13,319 nt of DNA from Ruminococcus sp. UBA946 (GCA_002293295.1 DBCY01000120.1:1-13319), one strand, 5' to 3'. Shown: positions 1-6,672, counted from the first letter of the stretch. Numbers and translations are program-made. Notes: generated by a model not told the origin, from the letters alone.

Positions 1-5
1 TTATA

Positions 6-47
6 AGTGCAAGAGTTTTGAGTGTTTTTACTCAAAACTCTTGCACT
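6..47. repeat. Perfect 18-bp inverted repeat (hairpin)
   Basis: Arms 6-23 and 30-47 are exact reverse complements, with a 6-nt loop (24-29). The hairpin would be very stable as RNA, but neither strand has a T-run directly after it, so it is not a standard intrinsic terminator. It lies next to a second hairpin (57-94) downstream of the small minus-strand gene. It could be a processing or decay-blocking structure, a protein site, or the end of a small mobile repeat. Confidence 0.75.
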
Positions 48-56
48 GGAATAATT

Positions 57-94
57 GAAAAATGCTTTTACGTCGCATAGCGACGGCATTTTTT
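57..94. terminator. Intrinsic terminator after the 97-384 gene
   Basis: The inner stem CGTCGC (71-76) pairs with GCGACG (80-85). The outer stem AATGC (61-65), extended by an A-run, pairs with GCATT (86-90), extended by a T-run. A 5-nt bulge (66-70) separates the two. T-tracts leave the stem on both strands, so it may work in both directions. It begins just after the stop codon of the minus-strand gene and so most likely ends that transcript. Confidence 0.65.
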
Positions 95-96
95 AA

Positions 97-384
97 TTAT
101 TCAGCAGACATTAAATAATCCTTGCACTCCATAATTTCATGCATAATCATCGCACCCATTGTGAAGCCGTAGGTGAAAGAATTAATTTCATCGTCTTTTG
201 CCGCCTGAACATAAAGGTCTTCCATATCACGGAACCGTTCGCAGTCGTCCGGGGATAGCTTTCCGCTGAAATATTCCCTTTCAGCGTTGATTTTATGCTC
301 GTTTTTCAGATATTCGGGACTTCGGACAGAACCGCGTTCAAAAGGAATCATTTTACCGAAATACAGTGCTTCAAATATTGACAT
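97..384 (-). CDS. Small hypothetical protein, DUF6809-like
   Basis: A 95-residue acidic soluble protein without signal peptide or membrane segment. I chose the ATG at 384 because GGAGG (393-397) sits at good distance; an in-frame TTG at 399 overlaps that ribosome-binding site. The pattern (N-terminal 'ALYFGKMIPFERG', a central 'EREYFSGKLSPDDCERF' and a C-terminal 'SFTYGFTMGAMIMHEIM') matches what I recall of DUF6809 proteins, found on clostridial prophages and conjugative elements. The family name is from memory and unverified, and no biochemical role is known to me. It lies downstream of the ribbon-helix-helix gene on the same strand. No convincing promoter of its own is visible, so it may be read through from that gene. 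Confidence 0.7.
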   Translation of the reverse strand: MSIFEALYFGKMIPFERGSVRSPEYLKNEHKINAEREYFSGKLSPDDCERFRDMEDLYVQAAKDDEINSFTYGFTMGAMIMHEIMECKDYLMSAE

Positions 385-407
385 TATGTATACCTCCAAA
401 AATTTAT

Positions 408-436
408 TTGACTTTTTCCGGAGAATATGATAAAAT
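408..436 (+). promoter_or_regulatory. Sigma-A-type promoter on the plus strand
   Basis: TTGACT (408-413) and TAAAAT (431-436) are separated by exactly 17 nt, each one mismatch from consensus. The -10 lies inside the left arm of a 16-bp palindrome. No plus-strand gene follows, but a plus-oriented terminator lies about 80 nt downstream, so it would make a short untranslated RNA. Confidence 0.5.
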
Positions 437-465
437 ATCAGAGTAGATTTGATATTTTATCATAT
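425..465. repeat. 16-bp perfect palindrome over a -10 element
   Basis: Arms 425-440 (starting ATATGATAAAAT) and 450-465 are exact reverse complements with a 9-nt spacer. GAG at 421-423 and CTC at 466-468 extend the pairing past a one-base bulge. The plus-strand -10 lies in the left arm and the predicted transcription start in the spacer, which is where a dimeric repressor operator would be expected. The neighbouring ribbon-helix-helix protein is a candidate binder (inference). Confidence 0.6.
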
Positions 466-524
466 CTCGCTTGTGAACACTCGCCTGTGCTTTAGTCGGT
501 TTGGGCGGGTGTTCGCTATTTTTT
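443..524 (+). ncRNA. Candidate small non-coding RNA, about 80 nt
   Basis: Inferred from a good promoter (408-436) and a plus-oriented intrinsic terminator (473-524) on the same strand, with no sensible ORF between. The transcript would start near 443, contain the right arm of the palindrome, and end in a GC-rich 11-bp stem and six U residues. Its last bases are antisense to the final codons and stop of the convergent repressor gene, so it might act on that mRNA. It matches no RNA family I recognise, and expression is unproven. Confidence 0.35.
473..524 (+). terminator. Plus-strand intrinsic terminator
   Basis: GAACACTCGCC (475-485) pairs with GGCGGGTGTTC (504-514), giving 11 bp with one G-U pair, followed by TTTTTT at 519-524. 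The minus strand has no T-run after the stem, so the terminator faces right although both flanking genes face left. It overlaps the stop codon of the 516-692 gene. Confidence 0.65.
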
Positions 525-692
525 CAGGTCGTCCTTTAACTTTTTAATCCCTCTGCGTGTTCCTTCCATTTTTGTTACTTTTTCCTGTTCACAATAACTT
601 TTCAAAATCAAATCAGATTCATTATCAAGTCTTACATGGATTGAAACACCTTTAGGATTATCAGTAGGACGACCTTTCTTTTTTTCGGGCAA
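516..692 (-). CDS. Ribbon-helix-helix (CopG/Arc-type) DNA-binding protein
   Basis: Start chosen at TTG 692, giving 58 residues: GAGGTG lies at the right distance, whereas an in-frame ATG at 719 sits only 4 nt past the -10 element and would be at or upstream of the transcription start. The protein has a basic 'KKKGRPTDNPKG' arm, a beta-strand-like 'SIHVRLDNES', then two helices ending in a lysine-rich tail, the usual layout of CopG/Arc-type proteins that bind operators as dimers through the strand. Such small regulators are common on conjugative elements and plasmids in Firmicutes. A perfect promoter and paired direct repeats lie upstream, so autoregulation is likely (inference). The specific family member is not recognised. 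Confidence 0.65.
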   Translation of the reverse strand: MPEKKKGRPTDNPKGVSIHVRLDNESDLILKSYCEQEKVTKMEGTRRGIKKLKDDLKK

Positions 693-703
693 GTTACTCA
701 CCT

Positions 704-743
704 CTTTAATGAAGCCCATAATAATTATACTTTAAAGAAGCCC
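704..743 (-). promoter_or_regulatory. Paired 14-bp direct repeats, likely operator
   Basis: On the minus strand GGGCTTCTTTAAAG (730-743) and GGGCTTCATTAAAG (704-717) differ at one base and are 26 bp apart. They flank the -10 element of the ribbon-helix-helix gene: the first fills its spacer and the second lies at and just after the start of transcription. Binding there would block polymerase, so autorepression is the simplest reading. Confidence 0.5.
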
Positions 744-752
744 AAATGTCAA
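724..752 (-). promoter_or_regulatory. Perfect-consensus sigma-A promoter for the RHH gene
   Basis: Minus strand TTGACA (747-752), a 17-nt spacer, then TATAAT (724-729): a full match to both hexamers with optimal spacing. Transcription would start near 717, leaving a leader of about 25 nt before the TTG start at 692. Such strength in front of a small repressor gene suggests it is normally held down by a bound protein. Confidence 0.8.
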
Positions 753-867
753 TAACTTAAATTGTTAAATAATTATTAACGATAAACAATATAAAATTAT
801 CCGGTTATCTTCAGTAAACAGACATAGGACATCTCGCTGTATGAATATGATACCTATACAGAATAAA

Positions 868-873
868 AAGGAG
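868..873 (+). promoter_or_regulatory. Ribosome-binding site setting the sigK start
   Basis: AAGGAG lies 12 nt before the ATG at 886. The upstream in-frame ATG at 841 has no such site, so translation most likely begins at 886. Sporulation promoter elements upstream (sigma-E or sigma-K type, SpoIIID boxes) could not be assigned with confidence. Confidence 0.7.
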
Positions 874-885
874 ATGATAAAAACT

Positions 886-1593
886 ATGTTTGCGGGGCTT
901 GTCAGCATAGCGCTTGAAAACCTGTTATTTTTCGCCTTACATCTTGAAAGCAACGGTGTTTTTCCTAAACCCTTATCACAGACAAAGGAAACTGAATATT
1001 TTGAAAAGATGTCGGGGGGAGATACGGCTGCAAGGGATAAGCTGATAGTGCATAATATGCGTCTTGTGGCTCATATTATAAAAAAGTATTACAGCGTTAC
1101 AAACGAACAGGAGGATTTAATATCAATCGGCACAATAGGTTTAATAAAGGCTGTGCAAACTTTTGACTACAAAAAAGGAACAAAATTTGCAACATATGCG
1201 TCAAGGTGTATAGAAAACGAGGTTCTGATGCATTTCCGCAGTCTGAAGAAAACAGCGGGGGATGTTTATTTTGACGCCCCTGTTGATACTGACAAGGACG
1301 GAAACCAGCTTACTCTTGTAGATATAATAATCGAGGATGACGGCATAGTCGAACAAATCGACTTGAATATCAAATCCGAACAGCTTTATAAATTTATATA
1401 TGAATGCCTGGATGAACGCGAAGCGCAGATTATCAAATTCAGATACGGTTTATACGGGGAAAAGCCGCTGACCCAGCGGGAGGTTGCCAAAAAACTGGAA
1501 ATATCGCGTTCATATGTATCGCGTATTGAAAAAAAAGCGCTGCTGACCCTTAAGAAAAAATACGAGCATACGTCATTCATGGACAGGAGATAA
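886..1593 (+). CDS. sigK: RNA polymerase sporulation sigma factor, pro-sigma-K type
   Basis: A 235-residue sigma-70-family factor. Region 2 spans about 46-118, including the -10-reading 'GTKFATYASRCIENE' segment, and region 4.2 spans about 195-220, with the helix-turn-helix 'TQREVAKKLEISRSYVSRIE'. It resembles Bacillus subtilis SigK along its length. Residues 1-25 form a hydrophobic stretch followed by FPKPLS, corresponding to the pro-sequence and FPQPLS of SigK. In Bacillus this pro-sequence keeps the factor at the membrane until the SpoIVFB protease cuts it; some clostridia lack it. The gene is uninterrupted, with no skin-like element inside it. SigK directs late mother-cell genes for coat and spore maturation. 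It is monocistronic with its own terminator, convergent with the ABC transporter gene. Confidence 0.9.
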   Translation: MFAGLVSIALENLLFFALHLESNGVFPKPLSQTKETEYFEKMSGGDTAARDKLIVHNMRLVAHIIKKYYSVTNEQEDLISIGTIGLIKAVQTFDYKKGTKFATYASRCIENEVLMHFRSLKKTAGDVYFDAPVDTDKDGNQLTLVDIIIEDDGIVEQIDLNIKSEQLYKFIYECLDEREAQIIKFRYGLYGEKPLTQREVAKKLEISRSYVSRIEKKALLTLKKKYEHTSFMDRR

Positions 1594-1635
1594 ATATCGA
1601 GGCTTCGGGAATTAAACCGGAGCCTCGGTATTTTT
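1592..1635 (+). terminator. Intrinsic terminator after sigK
   Basis: CGAGGCTTCGG (1598-1608) pairs with CCGGAGCCTCG (1617-1627), giving 11 bp with one G-U pair around an 8-nt loop, then GTATTTTT. A-T pairs extend the stem back to the stop codon. It lies between convergent genes and may also end the transporter transcript, though the minus-strand T-run is weak. Confidence 0.85.
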
Positions 1636-1656
1636 AAAGTGAGTAAGCAGGTTTGT

Positions 1657-4600
1657 TTATTCGGTTCTGAGAGCCACGACAGGGTCTTTCTTTGCGGCGC
1701 TTCTTGACGGAATTATGCCGGAGAACAATGTAAGCAGTACGCTTATCAGCACTAAAATCACACCGGCTTCAAAGGGCAGAAATGCATTTAAGCTCATGAT
1801 ACCGGTCAGATGATGTATGAGAATATTTATCGGGATACATAAGAGGACGGTAATGACAACGCCCAAAAGCCCCGAGGTAAACCCTACGATGATTGTTTCG
1901 GCATTAAACATTCCCGACACATTCCTTTTGGAGGCGCCTATTGCGCGGAGTATACCGATTTCCTTGGTTCTCTCCTGTACTGAAATAAGAGTAATAACGC
2001 CTATCATTATTGAAGATACAATCAGTGAAATTGCTACAAATGAAACCAAGACATACGTAATGGTATTTATTATAGTAGTCATAGAAGACATCATCAGTGC
2101 AATATAGTCAGTATAGGTGATTTTTGTAAGCTCGTCGGCGGATTCGTTATAATCGGTTATAGCCTCAGAAATAATATCCTTTGATTCGAATGTGGATGCA
2201 TAGATATTAATCCTCGACGGCGTTTCAACGTCAACATAACCCAGCTTCTTAATATTTTCCTCATAAGTAGCTTCAGAATATTGGTTAGGAACAAAACTGT
2301 CATAATAACCGGCTTTTTCTTCCCCGGTAAAATCAGCTTCCATTAAATCAAGCGAATCTGCAAGCTGTTCTTCGGTCATTGCGGAAAGCTGTTCCTTAAC
2401 ACCTGCTGCATATTGATTTATAATCTGTACAGTTGCCGCTTCGGTAAAATATCCGAATAAGGTTTCATCGTCCATATCGCCGATATATTCACTGATTGCT
2501 TCAGAATCCATGCCCGCCTGCGAGGAATACTCTTCAATCATCGCCTGCATCATCATTACCCTGGTCATACCCGCCATATACTGTTCAATAGCAGTGTTTA
2601 CATATTCATCAGAGGGAATACTCATAATTTCAATATAAATATCAGCTTTTTCCTTTTCCGAAAGGGTAGTAAGGTAATCGGAAAACGCGGCGGCTTTCTC
2701 TTCCGGGGAAGGTTCGTCTTCGCTTGTCTTAAACAGCAGTCCGGTAAAAATATCTTTTTTGTCATCATTAAGCTGAGCGTTTACCGCGTCGGTTGAGTTG
2801 GAATTTTCAATCACATAGTCGGTCAGCGCGCTTGTATACCCGATCGAACCCGAAAGCATTGTCGCCGTCGCATCTTCATTGGGACGGATAATACCTGATA
2901 TTTTCAATTTTACGCCGTTATCGTAAAGATAATTCATGCCTGCTTCGGTATCCCGTAAATCAATGTATGCGCCTGTTGCCTCATCATAGCTGTAACAGCT
3001 TGAATTAAGGATAACATTAAAATCCAGGTCGCACAGTTCCTGATAAGACCACTTGTGAATATCGGCATCGCCTACGGCTGTCTGGCTGAAAGCCGCTTTC
3101 ATTATTTCTTCCATAGACTCTTTTTCGATTAATCCGAGCGAATATAAAGTAAGGTCGTCGATTTCATGATTTTCATTCAGGACAAGGACAATTTCATCGT
3201 AATTGTTAGGCCAGGAACCGTAAACCATGTCATATTGGTTTTCAAGCAGACTGCTGTAAAGCTTCCCGTCTTCTCCCGGAAGGATTTCCTGCCACATATT
3301 CAAGGCTGAATTCGCCGGCATCATTGAGGACATCAGCGGTGATTCCATATATTCATCTTCCATTTCAAATATAGCTGTCATATCCGTCCCGATACTGTCG
3401 CTCATGAGTTCGCGTAAAAGCAGCATAGGGTCGGAGCGGAGAATAGTGCCGTCAATATTTTTCGTGTACACCAGCAAATCAAGACCGTATGAATACTGTA
3501 CTCCCGTTACGGCGTCATGAAGACCGGTGACGCTTCCGGCGTCTGCGCGTTCCTTTTCCAGAAATTTTTTAAAGGATTTTAAATCATTTTCGGTGGTTTC
3601 AAGATTACCCATTGAATTTACAAGGTCATACATAATAGGGTTAGAATAAACGGCGTCAAGCTCATGCCCGGTTTCATCCGAATGAATGTCCATTACAAGG
3701 TTCATAAGGGAGCTTAAGTCCGTTACGGAAGATTCAATGCTGAGAGGATAAGTCGATAAAGTGCTCTCCTGAATTTCGTTGATATACCGGGTGAATCCGG
3801 TGGAAAGTGATAAAATCAGGGCAATGCCGATTATTCCGATACTTCCCGCAAATGAAGTAAGGATGGTGCGCCCTTTCTTCGTCAGAAGGTTTTTAAGCGA
3901 CAATCCGAAGGAGGTAAAAAACGACATCGAAGGTTTTTTCTTTTCATGAGCGGTTTCCCGGTTTTTATCGTCCAGCTTCTCAAGCTGGTATTCCTTTTCG
4001 GAAAGAGGCTTGGTGTCGTCGGTGATTTTTCCGTCAAGTATATGGATAATACGTGATGAATATTTTTTAGCTATGTCAGGATTATGCGTAACCATTATAA
4101 TAAGCTTGTCTTTTGAAATCTCTTCTAAAATGTCTATTACCTGAACGCTGGTAGTCGTATCCAGCGCGCCGGTCGGTTCATCGGCGAGTATAATATCAGG
4201 GTTGTTCACTAAAGCCCTGGCGATTGCGACACGCTGCATCTGACCGCCTGACATTTCACTCGGACGTTTCTTAAGCTGTGAAGCCAGCCCGACGGATTCA
4301 AGAGCTTTTTTTGCGCGGGTGCGCCTTTCGGTTTTTGATACTCCGGTAAGAGTTAAAGCTATTTCGACATTCTGAAGCACGGTTTGATGGGGTATGAGGT
4401 TATAGCTCTGGAATACGAACCCGATTGAATGGTTCCGGTAAGCGTCCCAGTCCCTGTCCTTAAAATCCTTTGTGGATTTTCCGTTAATTATCAAATCGCC
4501 TTCGGTATACTGGTCAAGTCCTCCTACGATGTTCAGCAGTGTCGTTTTTCCGCATCCTGACGGACCCAGTATTGATACGAATTCATTTTTCCTGAATTTC

Positions 4601-4677
4601 AGGTCAATCCCGCACAGCGCGTTGACTACCGTATCACCGGTTTTATATTGTTTGGTAATGCCTTTAAGCTCCAGCAT
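1657..4677 (-). CDS. ABC transporter, fused ATPase and FtsX-type permease
   Basis: A 1006-residue fusion. Start at ATG 4677, preceded by AGGAGG (4685-4690). The N-terminal ATPase has Walker A GPSGCGKTT (38-46), Q-loop Q90, signature MSGGQ (142-146), Walker B ending D166-E167, and H198. A basic linker (~230-270) leads to TM1 (~272-292). A very large extracytoplasmic domain follows (~293-870), rich in Asp, Glu and Ser. Three further helices (~872-900, 930-951, 972-990) belong to an FtsX/MacB permease domain that includes 'ERTKEIGILRAIGASKRNV'. The order matches MacB-like exporters, but the external domain is far larger than the few hundred residues usual in MacB or BceB. Divergent from a two-component system, which suggests induction by and defence against an envelope-active compound or peptide (inference); the substrate is unknown. 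Two helix pairs in a homodimer would form the pore. Confidence 0.85.
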   Translation of the reverse strand: MLELKGITKQYKTGDTVVNALCGIDLKFRKNEFVSILGPSGCGKTTLLNIVGGLDQYTEGDLIINGKSTKDFKDRDWDAYRNHSIGFVFQSYNLIPHQTVLQNVEIALTLTGVSKTERRTRAKKALESVGLASQLKKRPSEMSGGQMQRVAIARALVNNPDIILADEPTGALDTTTSVQVIDILEEISKDKLIIMVTHNPDIAKKYSSRIIHILDGKITDDTKPLSEKEYQLEKLDDKNRETAHEKKKPSMSFFTSFGLSLKNLLTKKGRTILTSFAGSIGIIGIALILSLSTGFTRYINEIQESTLSTYPLSIESSVTDLSSLMNLVMDIHSDETGHELDAVYSNPIMYDLVNSMGNLETTENDLKSFKKFLEKERADAGSVTGLHDAVTGVQYSYGLDLLVYTKNIDGTILRSDPMLLLRELMSDSIGTDMTAIFEMEDEYMESPLMSSMMPANSALNMWQEILPGEDGKLYSSLLENQYDMVYGSWPNNYDEIVLVLNENHEIDDLTLYSLGLIEKESMEEIMKAAFSQTAVGDADIHKWSYQELCDLDFNVILNSSCYSYDEATGAYIDLRDTEAGMNYLYDNGVKLKISGIIRPNEDATATMLSGSIGYTSALTDYVIENSNSTDAVNAQLNDDKKDIFTGLLFKTSEDEPSPEEKAAAFSDYLTTLSEKEKADIYIEIMSIPSDEYVNTAIEQYMAGMTRVMMMQAMIEEYSSQAGMDSEAISEYIGDMDDETLFGYFTEAATVQIINQYAAGVKEQLSAMTEEQLADSLDLMEADFTGEEKAGYYDSFVPNQYSEATYEENIKKLGYVDVETPSRINIYASTFESKDIISEAITDYNESADELTKITYTDYIALMMSSMTTIINTITYVLVSFVAISLIVSSIMIGVITLISVQERTKEIGILRAIGASKRNVSGMFNAETIIVGFTSGLLGVVITVLLCIPINILIHHLTGIMSLNAFLPFEAGVILVLISVLLTLFSGIIPSRSAAKKDPVVALRTE

Positions 4678-4713
4678 AAAACTGCCTCCTCGGATATATT
4701 TCTTTCTTAATTT

Positions 4714-4758
4714 ATTATAAAATACGAACCTCAATTTTTCATCAATTACATCTCAATT
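4714..4758 (-). promoter_or_regulatory. Activator-type promoter with three 11-bp-spaced AATTGA repeats
   Basis: Minus-strand AATTGA occurs at 4753-4758, 4742-4747 and 4731-4736, exactly 11 bp apart. TATAAT (4714-4719) follows after an 11-bp gap, and there is no good -35 hexamer. This is the known architecture of OmpR/PhoB-family activation: tandem direct repeats on one face of the helix replacing the -35. Transcription would start near 4707, about 30 nt before the transporter ATG. The divergent response regulator is the obvious binder (inference). Confidence 0.6.
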
Positions 4759-4767
4759 TTAGTTAAT

Positions 4768-4796
4768 ATTATACATTTTTATTTTTAATTTAACAA
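4768..4796 (-). promoter_or_regulatory. Second, constitutive-type promoter for the ABC gene
   Basis: Minus strand TTGTTA (4791-4796), a 17-nt spacer, TATAAT (4768-4773). Its start would fall near 4761, so the AATTGA repeats would lie directly downstream; a regulator bound there could block this promoter while activating the proximal one. Confidence 0.45.
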
Positions 4797-4808
4797 GTGG
4801 ATAATATA

Positions 4809-4837
4809 TTGCAATCAATAATCAAAGATGATATAAT
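4809..4837 (+). promoter_or_regulatory. Sigma-A promoter for the two-component operon
   Basis: TTGCAA (4809-4814), a 17-nt spacer, TATAAT (4832-4837). Transcription would start near 4844, followed by GGAGG (4857-4861) and the ATG at 4870. It lies back to back with the transporter promoters and carries no AATTGA repeat of its own. Confidence 0.65.
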
Positions 4838-4869
4838 ATAAATATTATTAATAACTGGAGGCGTCTTAA

Positions 4870-5541
4870 ATGTTCAGAATATTAGTCGTCGAGGATGACG
4901 CCGATTTGCAGAACCTTTTCTGTAAAACGCTGAACCGTAATAATTATCAGCCATTCGGCGCTTCAGACGCCGAAGAGGCGTTTAACATACTGGACAGGGA
5001 ATATATAGACCTGATTATTTCGGATGTAATGATGCCGGGAACGGACGGTTTTGAGTTTATAAGCTCCCTGCGCGAAAGCAGTATAAACATTCCCGTACTT
5101 ATGATTACCGCAAAGGGGAGTATCCAGGACAAACAAAAAGGTTTTTTAGCGGGCGCAGACGACTATATGGTAAAACCGGTTGACGTAAATGAAATGCTGA
5201 TGAGAATAACCGCTATCCTGCGCAGAGCGAAAAGCGTTAACGAGCGCAAGCTTACAATCGGAAACACCGTCCTTTTTTATGACACATGGACTTTAACCGA
5301 CCTTACAGGTTCGCAGATACTGCCGCAAAAGGAGTTTCAGCTGTTGTACAAGCTTCTTTCATATCCGGGTAAAATATTCACCCGCCAGCAGATTCTTGAC
5401 GATATATGGGGAATAGACTCCTGCGAGGATTCGCATACGCTGGATGTTCATATCAGCCGTCTTCGCGACAGGCTGAAGAACAACGCTGATTTCGAAATTG
5501 TGACTATTAGAGGATTGGGATATAGGGCTGTAATAAAATGA
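4870..5541 (+). CDS. Response regulator, OmpR/PhoB family
   Basis: A 223-residue regulator. The receiver domain (1-~118) has acidic pocket residues D9 and D10, phospho-acceptor D52 in 'IISDVMMPG', the switch threonine T80 and lysine K102 in 'DDYMVKPVD'. The C-terminal winged helix (~130-223) includes 'LDVHISRLRDRLK' and ends 'TIRGLGYRAVIK', typical of the OmpR class. All phosphotransfer residues are present, so it should be active. It is preceded by GGAGG and its TGA overlaps the ATG of the kinase gene (ATGA), so the pair is translationally coupled. The likely target is the divergent transporter promoter, which carries 11-bp-spaced repeats. It may be a VncR- or BceR-like envelope-stress regulator; the exact subgroup is not resolved. 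Confidence 0.92.
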   Translation: MFRILVVEDDADLQNLFCKTLNRNNYQPFGASDAEEAFNILDREYIDLIISDVMMPGTDGFEFISSLRESSINIPVLMITAKGSIQDKQKGFLAGADDYMVKPVDVNEMLMRITAILRRAKSVNERKLTIGNTVLFYDTWTLTDLTGSQILPQKEFQLLYKLLSYPGKIFTRQQILDDIWGIDSCEDSHTLDVHISRLRDRLKNNADFEIVTIRGLGYRAVIK

Positions 5542-6614
5542 TTGATATTAATAAATTTATATACGGTATGAAAAATCGGTACAGCCATATGCATAAGCTG
5601 AAAGGCAGAGTTACTATAATTCTGTTTGCGGTGGCTATCTTTATCTCGTTTATCATAGGGGCTATACTATATATATTATATAAAATGGGATTTTCCCCGC
5701 TTTTATTAGGCGGCTCCTTTATTGTTCTTTTCTTAATGCTTACGCTGTGTATGATTTTAGTATCAATAATCTCAATATTCATGATGCGGAACATCTTCCA
5801 GCCCATAGAAAGGCTCAGCAGGGCGTCCAACAGGATTGCAAAGGGTATATTTGACGTTCATATTGATTACGGCGGAAATATTGAGGAATTAAACACTACT
5901 ATCGAAAACTTTAATAATATGGTAAAGGAATTAAATTCGGTTGAAATGCTCCGCACGGATTTTATTACCAACGTATCGCATGAATTCAAGACGCCGTTAT
6001 CCTCGATAAAAGGATATGTGACGCTTTTGCAGGACCCGGATTTGTCCGGTGAGGAAAAAAACGAATATATAAGAAGAGTATTTCTTAATATAGCTAAGCT
6101 CGATGACCTTACGGGAAATATTCTTATGATTTCAAAGCTGGAAAATCAGGAATATGAAAGTGAAATAGCCCCGTACCGTATTGACGAACAAATAAGGGAA
6201 GCCATAGTAATCCTTGAACCTGAATGGTCGGCAAAAAAAATTAATCTTGATATAGACTTGCCTGAAATTTTTTATACGGGTAACGAACCTCTTTTGTTTC
6301 AGGTTTGGATGAATATTTTAAGCAATGCCATCAAATATGTTGATGAGGGGGGAAATATCGCTGTAATACTGTCAAAAAACGGGGATAACATCACTGTTGA
6401 GGTAAGCGATAACGGAATCGGGATAAGTGAAGAAACACTGCCGCATATTTTCGATAAATTTTATCAGGGGGAACATTCAGAAAAATCATACGGAAACGGT
6501 CTTGGACTTGCGCTGTGCCTTGAAATACTAAAACACTGCAACGGTGAAATAAGCGCCGAAAGCACTGCCGGTAAAGGTTCAATTTTTATAGTACAGCTAA
6601 GTTCAAATATTTAG
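5538..6614 (+). CDS. Membrane sensor histidine kinase with minimal external loop
   Basis: A 358-residue kinase with two transmembrane helices (~24-48 and ~56-83) and only about eight residues between them. A HAMP-like linker follows (~84-135, including 'FQPIERLSRASNRIAKG'). The dimerisation domain carries H148 in 'VSHEFKTPL'. The ATPase domain has an N-box (N263), G1 box DNGIGI (291-296), F-box 'FDKFYQ' and G2 box 'GNGLGLA'. All catalytic boxes look intact. The lack of an external sensor domain matches intramembrane-sensing kinases that detect their signal in the membrane or through a partner transporter, as in BceS-BceAB, although BceS lacks HAMP. With the transporter next door, partner sensing is a fair inference. 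A terminator follows immediately. Confidence 0.92.
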   Translation: MIDINKFIYGMKNRYSHMHKLKGRVTIILFAVAIFISFIIGAILYILYKMGFSPLLLGGSFIVLFLMLTLCMILVSIISIFMMRNIFQPIERLSRASNRIAKGIFDVHIDYGGNIEELNTTIENFNNMVKELNSVEMLRTDFITNVSHEFKTPLSSIKGYVTLLQDPDLSGEEKNEYIRRVFLNIAKLDDLTGNILMISKLENQEYESEIAPYRIDEQIREAIVILEPEWSAKKINLDIDLPEIFYTGNEPLLFQVWMNILSNAIKYVDEGGNIAVILSKNGDNITVEVSDNGIGISEETLPHIFDKFYQGEHSEKSYGNGLGLALCLEILKHCNGEISAESTAGKGSIFIVQLSSNI

Positions 6615-6622
6615 TAAAAAGA

Positions 6623-6649
6623 AAGCCGCCCGGAAATTCCGGACGGCTT
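6623..6649. terminator. Bidirectional terminator between convergent genes
   Basis: Arms 6623-6633 and 6639-6649 pair with one C-A mismatch (AAGCCG pairs with CGGCTT, CCGG with CCGG) around a 5-nt loop. Read on the minus strand, TTTCTTTTT follows. On the plus strand the tail is weaker (TTATTAAT). It serves the kinase transcript and probably also the EAL-HDOD transcript. Confidence 0.75.
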
Positions 6650-6672
6650 ATTAATATTACCAAAATATAAAT

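Noticed and set aside
841..885. 45-nt N-terminal extension of sigK from an upstream ATG
   Set aside because: No ribosome-binding site precedes 841, while AAGGAG precedes the ATG at 886, and the shorter form matches the Bacillus SigK N-terminus.
776..885. SpoIIID-like boxes and sigma-E/K promoter elements upstream of sigK
   Set aside because: Several one-mismatch matches to the loose SpoIIID consensus exist (for example near 825-834), but this AT-rich DNA gives many such hits and no matching -35/-10 pair is clear.
4678..4734. 19-codon N-terminal extension of the ABC transporter
   Set aside because: It spans the AGGAGG site for the ATG at 4677 and the predicted -10, and the encoded sequence is not part of the ABC fold.
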